From NCBI RefSeq assembly GCF_006483445.1, contig NZ_PPPT01000078.1, positions 1-44,261 on the forward strand: a stretch of 44,261 bases of DNA, given 5' to 3'. Under the pieces are notes generated by a model. That model saw only the letters and a list, made by a program, of their open reading frames with translations. It had not been told where the DNA came from and ran no database searches. Source of the DNA: Bradyrhizobium guangdongense. Its GTDB lineage: Bacteria > Pseudomonadota > Alphaproteobacteria > Rhizobiales > Xanthobacteraceae. The position numbers and the translations under genes are program-made. Positions 25,977 to 32,341 of the stretch are shown piece after piece; position 1 is the first letter of the stretch, and each line of letters starts with the position of its first letter.

Positions 25977-27605
25977 TCAATGCGGCGCAGCGTTTGGAGG
26001 CGACCCGACCGGCAAAATGATCTCAAACAGCGCGCCGCCTTCACGCGAGGAGGCCAGCAACTGTCCTTCATGACGCTCGATGATCATCCGACAGATGGCC
26101 AACCCTAACCCCATCCCATGAGATTTGGTGGTGACGAAGGCATCGAAGATCGTGTCGAGCTTTTCCGGATCGATGCCGGGTCCGGTGTCGAATACCTTGA
26201 TGCTGACGCCGTCGTGCGGCCGCTTCTCGGTCGTCAATTGCAGAACCCTTTGCCTGCCTTGCATGACGTCCATGGCCTCGATCGCGTTGCGAACCAGGTT
26301 GAGCAGGACCTCTTGCAGTTGACCCGGATGTCCCCAAACACGCGGTAGACCCGGCATCAGTTCGACCCGTGTCTCAATACGATGCTCCACCAATTCGCCG
26401 TGCATGATGTCCAGAACGCGCGATGCCAATTCGTTCGCGTCGACCGGCCTGAACTCCCGCTGGGGCGGTCTGAACAGGTCGCGAATATTGTCGAATATCT
26501 GGCTCGCGCGATGACCTTCGTTGACGATGTTGTTCAGCGCAGACCGGGCCTTTTCGATATCTGGCTGCCCATGGCCAAGAAACCGCAACGCGGTGCTCCC
26601 TCTCATCACGATAGTCGCCAGCGGCTGTTTCACTTCGTGCGAGATCGAGGCCACGATCGCTTCGAGGTTCATCAACTTGTTGTCGCGCTCGCGCCGCAAC
26701 ATCTGGTTCGCGCGGGCAAGGCGCGTGTACAGTCCCGCGGTCTCTGCCAGCAATATCACAAGGACGATCGTCGACGTCGCAAGCGACAGGAGACGACTGA
26801 CATAGAAGCCAAGACTGAAGCGAACCACCGTGAGTGCCAGTTCGCCGATCAGGGCACAGATCACGACCATCAGCCAGAGATCGAGCACGGACCTTCGGCG
26901 CGACCATAAGAAGAAAAGTGCAAATGTGCATATCAAGAGGTCGAACGTCGGCGCAAAGCGACCCAGCGGCGTGAGACCCGATGCGCTCGTGAAGAGGCGC
27001 GGCAGGAACGGATCGCCCGCGATCGCGAGCCATACGAGGACCAGCACGAGGGCGACGGTCAAGATTACACACGCTGCGATCGCCGGCCAGATCGAGCCTT
27101 GAACTCCGTGCGTCTCGTCCTTTGACCAAGTGTACGTCGCGACCGCCATCGGGAAGCCGAAATGCCAGAAGATGTACAGCCAGGCCGTGGTCTGGACGCC
27201 GGCGCCGAAAAGGCCCGTCTCCGAGAATGCGCCGGGAAAGGTGAGCGCGTGAGGAATGACGATGAGCGCCGTGAAGAGATATCCTCCCGACAGCACGAGA
27301 AGTCCCCGCCGTCGCGAGATCGAGAACTGACCAAACAGCAGAATCGCCGTGATCAGATCGGTCACGAGAATCGTGGCATTCAGGAACGGAATGAATGCCG
27401 CGAATTGCGGGAGCGGCGTTGCGGCGATCGGAGCGACGGTTGCGACAGCGATCGCAAGAGCCGCAACGGCGGCCGCCGCGGTTCGGTACTGCCGCGATGT
27501 GGGCTCGAGGTTGATGAGTCCGACGTCGGCGCCGGGCGCTTCGGGCGCTGCAATGTCGTCATTGCGCCCTCCTTCCGTATCGTCCAGGGCAGCGCTTTGG
27601 GTCAT
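25977..27605 (-). CDS. Sensor histidine kinase with MASE4-like membrane domain
   Basis: A 542-residue membrane kinase. An acidic N-terminus is followed by about eight hydrophobic segments (about 40-290) that resemble the MASE4 sensor domain. A linker coiled coil leads to HisKA with His323 (SISHEVKQPLATI), then the N box LLNLVRNAIEAM, G1 DTGPGIDPEKLDTIF and G2 GMGLGLAICRMI. It starts inside the stop of the FixJ-like regulator (4-bp overlap), so the two form a cognate pair. A FixK/FNR-type box upstream of the regulator suggests the pair is made at low oxygen. The signal sensed is unknown. Confidence 0.9.
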   Translation of the reverse strand: MTQSAALDDTEGGRNDDIAAPEAPGADVGLINLEPTSRQYRTAAAAVAALAIAVATVAPIAATPLPQFAAFIPFLNATILVTDLITAILLFGQFSISRRRGLLVLSGGYLFTALIVIPHALTFPGAFSETGLFGAGVQTTAWLYIFWHFGFPMAVATYTWSKDETHGVQGSIWPAIAACVILTVALVLVLVWLAIAGDPFLPRLFTSASGLTPLGRFAPTFDLLICTFALFFLWSRRRSVLDLWLMVVICALIGELALTVVRFSLGFYVSRLLSLATSTIVLVILLAETAGLYTRLARANQMLRRERDNKLMNLEAIVASISHEVKQPLATIVMRGSTALRFLGHGQPDIEKARSALNNIVNEGHRASQIFDNIRDLFRPPQREFRPVDANELASRVLDIMHGELVEHRIETRVELMPGLPRVWGHPGQLQEVLLNLVRNAIEAMDVMQGRQRVLQLTTEKRPHDGVSIKVFDTGPGIDPEKLDTIFDAFVTTKSHGMGLGLAICRMIIERHEGQLLASSREGGALFEIILPVGSPPNAAPH

Positions 27606-28222
27606 CTCGTCGCTTGTGGAACGTTGCCGGCCAGCCAGAGGCGGACGAGATCAGGCAAGCCCTTGGTGCCGGTCTTGTCCATGATGTGCGCGCGATGGAA
27701 TTCCACCGTGCGAGGGCTAATGCCGAGCGCGGCGGCAATCTCCTTGTTGGATTTGCCGGCAACGAGGCCCTCGAATACTTCGATCTCTCGCGACGTCAAT
27801 TTCTGCAGAGTTTGCCGGGCCACTTCGACATCAATCGCACCGGTATCGCTGGATCGCGGACGCAACGCGGAATCGATCGCGGTCAACAACGTATCGGCCT
27901 CGAACGGTTTCTCCAGAAAGTCGACGGCGCCCAACTTCATGGCCGCAACGGCCATTGAGACATCGCCGTGACTGGTGATCAGCATGAACGGCAAAGCCAA
28001 GCCGGCGATCCGGAGACGGCGAAGCAGCGTGAGACCGTCCATTCCGGGCATGCGGACATCGCTCACAATACAGCCCGGCTCCAGGTCACTACCCCGCGAG
28101 AGCAACTCCTCGGCTCTGGCATAGGCGTGGACGGTGTAGCCCGCATCCTGGAGCAACTCGACCAGAGACTCTCGCATTGGCCGGTCGTCTTCCACGACAT
28201 GGATGACAGTTTCGCCAGGCAC
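27602..28222 (-). CDS. FixJ-family response regulator
   Basis: A 206-residue regulator with an N-terminal receiver (acidic pocket EDD at 11-13, phospho-acceptor Asp55 in VSDVRMPGMDG, Lys in EKPF) and a C-terminal LuxR-type helix-turn-helix (LTSREIEVFEGLVAGKSNKEIAAALGISPRTVEFHRAHIMDK). The GTG start at 28222 is preceded by AGAGGAG. It is the first gene of an operon with the MASE4 kinase. An FNR/FixK-type box centred about 67 nt upstream of the start fits a class II activated promoter. It resembles FixJ-type proteins in domain order but its partner is not FixL. Confidence 0.92.
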   Translation of the reverse strand: MPGETVIHVVEDDRPMRESLVELLQDAGYTVHAYARAEELLSRGSDLEPGCIVSDVRMPGMDGLTLLRRLRIAGLALPFMLITSHGDVSMAVAAMKLGAVDFLEKPFEADTLLTAIDSALRPRSSDTGAIDVEVARQTLQKLTSREIEVFEGLVAGKSNKEIAAALGISPRTVEFHRAHIMDKTGTKGLPDLVRLWLAGNVPQATR

Positions 28223-28282
28223 ACGCGTCTCCTCTGGGGCCGGCAGCCAGCGCGACAGATAGCAGCGCCGGCTCGCACCGGA

Positions 28283-28296
28283 TTGACAGGGATCAA
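28283..28296 (-). promoter_or_regulatory. FixK/FNR-type box upstream of the FixJ-like regulator
   Basis: TTGAC-AGGG-ATCAA matches the rhizobial FixK consensus TTG(A/C)-N6-(T/G)CAA and differs from the FNR palindrome TTGAT-N4-ATCAA at one base. Centred at 28289.5, it would place a class II transcription start near 28248, 26 nt before the start codon. Confidence 0.6.
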
Positions 28297-28445
28297 GCAG
28301 AGGACTGGTTGCGGATTACCGCCTGTCTTTTTCGGGGATGGGCCGCACCTCGTAGAGATACTAGCTCGCAATCACCCGAGTTCCTGACTTGTTCGAGCCC
28401 AGTTAGGTTCGATTCCGCAAAGGGGCGACGTGGAGCGAGGTGCAG

Positions 28446-28625
28446 ATGACCGATACGACCGAGCACTTCGTCACGACGCAGAACATCCGTCACTTCCAAG
28501 GCCTGTTGAAGACGGAAGCGCACCCGGACAAGCGCAACATATTGCTTCAGTTGCTCGCGATTGAGCTGGCCAAGCTTCCGAGATCCGCGAGGCGCGAAAT
28601 GAGGGATCCGCCGGGTCTAGGGTAA
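28446..28625 (+). CDS. Small conserved hypothetical protein
   Basis: A 59-residue protein. The segment IRHFQGLLKTEAHPDKRNILLQLLAIELAKL (about 14-44) resembles a helical pattern I recall from many short Bradyrhizobium proteins. GGAGCGAGGTGC precedes the ATG at 28446; a GTG two codons earlier is possible. It is divergent from the FixJ-like regulator and followed by a strong hairpin terminator at 28685. The function is unknown. Confidence 0.65.
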   Translation: MTDTTEHFVTTQNIRHFQGLLKTEAHPDKRNILLQLLAIELAKLPRSARREMRDPPGLG

Positions 28626-28684
28626 CGCAAGGTTTGGGCGGTGTGGTGAAACGAAAGTCCCCCCTACGTCCCGCCACACCGAAC

Positions 28685-28722
28685 AAAAAGGGCCGTCGAA
28701 CCCCGCCTCGACGGCCCTTTTT
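28685..28722. terminator. Bidirectional intrinsic terminator
   Basis: AAAAAGGGCCGTCGA (28685-28699), an 8-nt loop and TCGACGGCCCTTTTT (28708-28722) form a perfect 15-bp stem with an A tract on one side and a T tract on the other. It can end transcription from the small gene on the plus strand and from the secreted-protein gene on the minus strand. Confidence 0.93.
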
Positions 28723-28752
28723 CCTTGTGCGTCAGCAAGCGAGAACATCCGT

Positions 28753-29103
28753 TCAGCCGCGTCGGCGGAGCGGGACCGGAGGAGGCGTGTAGCGCTGCCA
28801 GATCGTCCCGTTGTCGAACTGAATCGTCACGCCGTCCGGCGTATAGACCGCACCACTGTCGTAGATATCGACCCAGATGCGGGTCGCCGGCGCGAACCAA
28901 TCCGGCCAAGCACGCGAAGGCACGCCGGCTTCCGTCAGGAGATTGAGCGTGGGCCCGTTTTGCGTGACATAAGCCAGCATATCGTCGCGGCACTTCTGGA
29001 CACACTGATAGGTGCCCGTCAGGCTTACGGATTGTGCTGATGCACTGCCGCCGATCAGCATTCCGATGAGGCCGACGGTAAGCGAAAGATATCGCACGGC
29101 CAT
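28753..29103 (-). CDS. Secreted hypothetical protein
   Basis: A 116-residue protein with a Sec signal peptide (MAVRYLSLTVGLIGMLIGGSASA, cleavage near 23) and a mature part containing YQCVQKCRDD (two cysteines three residues apart) and the repeat-like IWVDIYDSGAVYTPDGVTIQFDNGTIWQRY. No catalytic motif is visible; I recognise no named family. A GGAT sequence precedes the ATG. A perfect FNR/FixK-type box centred 82 nt upstream suggests microaerobic expression. It ends at the bidirectional terminator. Confidence 0.75.
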   Translation of the reverse strand: MAVRYLSLTVGLIGMLIGGSASAQSVSLTGTYQCVQKCRDDMLAYVTQNGPTLNLLTEAGVPSRAWPDWFAPATRIWVDIYDSGAVYTPDGVTIQFDNGTIWQRYTPPPVPLRRRG

Positions 29104-29178
29104 GATCCTTTCGTTTGCAACACGATCAACTCCGGGCGGGAGCCGGCGAAAGCATTAGCGTGCCATTCCTGGGGATCG

Positions 29179-29192
29179 TTGATTCCGATCAA
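29179..29192 (-). promoter_or_regulatory. Perfect FNR/FixK-type box upstream of the secreted protein
   Basis: TTGAT-TCCG-ATCAA is an exact match to the FNR palindrome and to the FixK consensus. Its centre at 29185.5 predicts a class II transcription start near 29144, 41 nt before the ATG at 29103. Confidence 0.65.
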
Positions 29193-29304
29193 GCCCGCTC
29201 GCGCTTCCGCTCAGGTGGACGCCAATCGCCTCAGGAAAGGTCGGTATTCAAATGCTCTGATAGAAGCGAAGGTGTGATTGGGATCGATACTTCACTCGGC
29301 CCGC

Positions 29305-29991
29305 CTACGACTCCGGCTGTTCGCGCTTGGCGTCGGCCTGGCTGGCGAGTGTGGTGAAATCGATCTTTGCCATCTCCACGATCGCCTTGGTGCGGCTGAG
29401 CACGTTCAGCTTGCGCAGGATGTCCGACACGTGGACCTTCACGGTGGTCTCGGAGATCTTGAGCTCATAGGCGATCTGCTTGTTCTGCAGGCCGCGCTTG
29501 AGCATCTCGAGCACGCGCAATTGCTGCGGCGTGAGATCGTGCAGGCGCTTCAAGAACTCCTGGGGTGGGCCTGCCGACCGCAGCGGACGCGCCAGCGCGC
29601 GATAGGCCTGCGGCAGGCAGATGGACCCAGCGAGAACCTCACGGATCGACTGCGCAAGCTCCTGCTTCGAGGCGGATTTGAGCAGATAGCCGGAAACGCC
29701 GAGCGACAGCGCCGTGCTGATGATTTGCGGATCCTGGTAGCCTGAAATGATGACGACGGGGATGCGCGGAAACGCCTTGCGGATACGGATGAGGCCGGAC
29801 AGGCCGGTGGTGCCCGGCATCACGAGATCGAGAAGGATCAGGTCGACGGCCTCGGTCGACGACAGGAGGGAGAGTGCCCCGTCGATCGAGGTCGCCTGCA
29901 GGACGTCGGTCCCGGGCATCTCCTTCTGGAGCGCGCCTTCCAGGGCTTCGCCAAACAAAGGATGATCTTCGACAATCAGAAATCGCGTCAC
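29305..29991 (-). CDS. NarL/LuxR-family response regulator
   Basis: A 228-residue regulator with a receiver (EDH at 8-10, Asp55 in LLDLVMPG, Lys104 in LLKSASK) and a LuxR helix-turn-helix (LTPQQLRVLEMLKRGLQNKQIAYELKISETTVKVHVSDILRKLNV). I chose the GTG at 29991 over an ATG at 30042 for three reasons: the receiver then begins as in its paralogue at 30092, both proteins come out at 228 residues, and a FixK/FNR box at 30065-30078 would put the transcription start downstream of the ATG. It resembles AgmR/ErdR regulators of PQQ alcohol dehydrogenases. No kinase is adjacent. Confidence 0.88.
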   Translation of the reverse strand: MTRFLIVEDHPLFGEALEGALQKEMPGTDVLQATSIDGALSLLSSTEAVDLILLDLVMPGTTGLSGLIRIRKAFPRIPVVIISGYQDPQIISTALSLGVSGYLLKSASKQELAQSIREVLAGSICLPQAYRALARPLRSAGPPQEFLKRLHDLTPQQLRVLEMLKRGLQNKQIAYELKISETTVKVHVSDILRKLNVLSRTKAIVEMAKIDFTTLASQADAKREQPES

Positions 29992-30064
29992 GTTCGGGTA
30001 GTCCCAATCGTTGCCGGGTTTCGATGCGGAAAAATATAGCATGTCCGAGCCGCACGCGACCGGC

Positions 30065-30078
30065 TTGATTCAGATCAA
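30065..30078 (-). promoter_or_regulatory. Perfect FNR/FixK-type box upstream of the response regulator
   Basis: TTGAT-TCAG-ATCAA is an exact FNR palindrome. Its centre is 80 nt upstream of the GTG at 29991, so a class II start would fall near 30030 with a leader of about 40 nt. Confidence 0.65.
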
Positions 30079-30091
30079 GAACGGGGAATGA

Positions 30092-30778
30092 TCATTGCGG
30101 CCGGCCGCGGTCGGCCCGTACCGAGGCCTTGGTCCTGGGATCGGGCAGCTCGATCTTGCCGATCTCGATCACCGCCTTGTTGCGGCTGAACAGGCCGAGC
30201 TTGCGCAGGATCTCGGTGATGTGCGCCTTCACCGTGGATTCGGCGAGCTGCAGCTCCTGCGCGATCTGCCGGTTCGGATAGCCACGGCGCAGCAGATCCA
30301 GCACGCGCAATTGTTGCGGCGTCAGGTCGCGCAGCTTGACCTCCATCGCCTTGGCGCTCGCGGCCTTGCGCCGCTCGGGCGTCGCCACAAAATCTTTCGG
30401 CACCGAGACCGATCCGCTCAGCACGCCCTCGATCGATTGCGCGAGCTCGCGCTTGGAGGTGGATTTTGGCAGGTAGCCGGCCGCACCCAGCGCCAAGGCC
30501 TCGCGGACCACGTGCTGGTCCTCCTCGCTCGAGACGATCGCAACCGGCAGGCGCGGATAGGTCTCGCGCAGGCGAAGGAAGCCGGAGAAGCCCTCGGCGT
30601 CGGGCAGCGAAAGATCGAGCAGCGCGAGGTCGATGCCCTGTTCGGCGGCGAGGATATGCAGCGCATCCTCGATCGACATCGCCTCGAAGATCTGCGCCTC
30701 GGGCAATGCCATGCGGACGGCGTTGCCGAGCGCCTCGCGAAACAGCGGATGATCGTCGATGATCAGGAAGCTGGTCAT
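30092..30778 (-). CDS. NarL/LuxR-family response regulator (paralogue)
   Basis: A 228-residue regulator: receiver with DDH at 8-10, Asp55 (LLDLSLPD) and a conserved Lys in LPKSTSK, then a LuxR domain (LTPQQLRVLDLLRRGYPNRQIAQELQLAESTVKAHITEILRKLGL). The ATG at 30778 has GGAAGG 4-9 nt upstream; a longer frame to 30994 overlaps a repeat and is unlikely. It lies between the PQQ dehydrogenase unit and the paralogous regulator, all on the minus strand. By analogy with AgmR/ExaE/ErdR it may control the alcohol dehydrogenase genes; this is inference. Confidence 0.9.
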   Translation of the reverse strand: MTSFLIIDDHPLFREALGNAVRMALPEAQIFEAMSIEDALHILAAEQGIDLALLDLSLPDAEGFSGFLRLRETYPRLPVAIVSSEEDQHVVREALALGAAGYLPKSTSKRELAQSIEGVLSGSVSVPKDFVATPERRKAASAKAMEVKLRDLTPQQLRVLDLLRRGYPNRQIAQELQLAESTVKAHITEILRKLGLFSRNKAVIEIGKIELPDPRTKASVRADRGRPQ

Positions 30779-30873
30779 GGCGCCTTCCAGGAACTCACCC
30801 GCTGCGTCCACCCTGCGCGCGGAACGGGCTTCACCGGCACCGGGGCGATGCGGAACCGACGCTATCGCCTTTT

Positions 30874-30962
30874 CCGTTCCGATGAAATCGGAACGGGGCT
30901 CTAGATTCTCATTTTGACGCGTTTTCTCTACGCGAACCGGTGCCCACTTCGCTTGAAAACGC
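30874..30962. repeat. Bradyrhizobium interspersed palindromic repeat
   Basis: It starts with a perfect inverted repeat CCGTTCCGAT-GAA-ATCGGAACGG (30874-30896) and continues with GCGTTTTC (30919-30926) and its complement GAAAACGC (30955-30962). I recognise this as a very common repeat in Bradyrhizobium and Rhodopseudomonas genomes. It lies just upstream of the response-regulator gene, so it should not be read as that gene's operator without care. Confidence 0.75.
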
Positions 30963-31001
30963 TCTCCTACATCTTCCCGCATCCGTCCGGTCATGACCGC
31001 A

Positions 31002-32162
31002 TCAGTCGTTCGATTCGACCTGGACGGTCATCAGGAAGGCGTAGACGCTCTCCAGCTGGTCGTCGGTAAAGACCTCCTTCCAGGAGGGCATGCCCTTGGC
31101 CGGACGACCCTCATGCACGGTCTTGAGGTAGGTCGTGTGCATGTCGTCGCCGTAGCGATGACGCAACAGGCGGAGGTCGATCTTCTTTTCGCTCTGCACG
31201 GCGTCGGGGCCGTGGCAATGCGCGCAGGTGCCGTTGAAGATTTCCTTGCCGGAATTGACCGCCTCGGCATTCTTCGGCAACGCATCGCCCTTGGTCTCGG
31301 TCGCCACGACGTTCGCGACCTGCGCCACGGCGGTTCCGTTCCCCGTCGTCACGCCTGACAGCGCCGCATGCGCCGCGCCGAAGCGAACGGGCTGGCCGCC
31401 CGGCAGGCCGTATTTGGCGGCGAGATCGGCGATCACGGGCGCGAGCTGCGGCAGCACGGCATCGACGCGGTCACGCAACTCGGTCGATGTCCTGGCGAAG
31501 CCGATCGCCGCATCCCAGGTCAGGCCTTCGCCTTCCGTGAGCTGGATGCGGTAGCGATCCTGATAGGCGGTCTTGTTCAGCCAGCCGGCGACCGGGCCCC
31601 AGATGAAGGCGACGTCGGCCGTGCCCTCTTCGAGCGCCTTCATGCCTTCCTCGGGCGACAGCACCGTCACCTTCCGGATCTCGTCGCGCGCCGCCAGCAG
31701 ATTTTGCGGCGTCGAGGCGAACTGCACGGCAACGCGCTTGCCGCGGAGATCGTCGATGCCGTTGACGGCGCGGTCTTTCGCGGTGACCAGCGCGTAACCT
31801 TGCCTGGCAAAGGTGCTCGAGAAGATCACGGATGGACCCATGAAATCGTCGGAGCGCGGCAGGCCGATCATGGCATCGCACTGCTTGCCGAGCAGCGTGA
31901 CGCGCACGGTGCGCTTGCCGAAATAGGATTTGTACCAGTCGTAGACGATCGGCTGGCCCAGCGCCCTGGCGAGTGCCTGACCGATCTCGACATAGAAGCC
32001 CGGCTGCGCGGGATTGTCGCTGGAGAACGGAAGATTGGTCGGATCGGCGCAAAGACGGAACGGCTGCACCTCGTCGGCGCCAGCGGTTGTCGCTGAAACG
32101 AAGAGCGCTGAAGACACCGCGAGCGCAAGGATTGCAAGACTACCAGAATGGCCCGGACGCAT
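31002..32162 (-). CDS. Fusion of quinoprotein-dehydrogenase-associated binding protein and c-type cytochrome
   Basis: A 386-residue exported protein. A signal peptide (cleavage near 28-30) is followed by a periplasmic solute-binding fold (about 30-265: FRLCADPTNLPFSSD, GFYVEIGQALARALG, QCDAMIGLPRS, GKRVAVQFASTPQN, DVAFIWGPVAGW). This is the MxaJ/XoxJ-like protein that accompanies PQQ dehydrogenases. After a linker comes a class I cytochrome c domain (about 295-386) with haem motif CAHCH at 313-317 and probable axial Met358 (GMPSW). It would combine the accessory protein and the electron acceptor of the upstream dehydrogenase. The ATG at 32162 has GGGAG 6 nt upstream; the ATG 6 nt earlier overlaps that site. 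Confidence 0.92.
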   Translation of the reverse strand: MRPGHSGSLAILALAVSSALFVSATTAGADEVQPFRLCADPTNLPFSSDNPAQPGFYVEIGQALARALGQPIVYDWYKSYFGKRTVRVTLLGKQCDAMIGLPRSDDFMGPSVIFSSTFARQGYALVTAKDRAVNGIDDLRGKRVAVQFASTPQNLLAARDEIRKVTVLSPEEGMKALEEGTADVAFIWGPVAGWLNKTAYQDRYRIQLTEGEGLTWDAAIGFARTSTELRDRVDAVLPQLAPVIADLAAKYGLPGGQPVRFGAAHAALSGVTTGNGTAVAQVANVVATETKGDALPKNAEAVNSGKEIFNGTCAHCHGPDAVQSEKKIDLRLLRHRYGDDMHTTYLKTVHEGRPAKGMPSWKEVFTDDQLESVYAFLMTVQVESND

Positions 32163-32206
32163 TGTCATCTCCCGTCATTCGGCTTGGCGTGGGCTGCGGC
32201 AGAAAG

Positions 32207-32276
32207 CTCGATCCACAAGGCCTGATCCACAAGGCTTGATCCACAAGGCTTGATCCACAAGGCTTGATCCACAAGG
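32207..32276. repeat. Five-copy 14-bp tandem repeat
   Basis: The unit CTTGATCCACAAGG occurs five times head to tail (starts 32207, 32221, 32235, 32249, 32263). The last three are identical; the first two differ by one base each. It sits in the 179-bp gap between the PQQ dehydrogenase and the binding-protein/cytochrome gene. Each unit contains a short dyad (CTTG...CAAG), so the transcript could form alternative hairpins. Confidence 0.97.
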
Positions 32277-32341
32277 CTTGGCCGCAGTCACGCTTTGGAA
32301 AGAACGCGCGCGTACCCGTCGTCAGATACGCGCGCGAGTGG

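Noticed and set aside
30874..30896. Perfect 10-3-10 inverted repeat as an operator of the downstream response regulator
   Set aside because: The repeat and its flanks match a common Bradyrhizobium interspersed element, which explains the symmetry without a gene-specific role.
32207..32276. Possible CRISPR array
   Set aside because: The 14-bp units are directly adjacent with no spacers and no cas genes are near.
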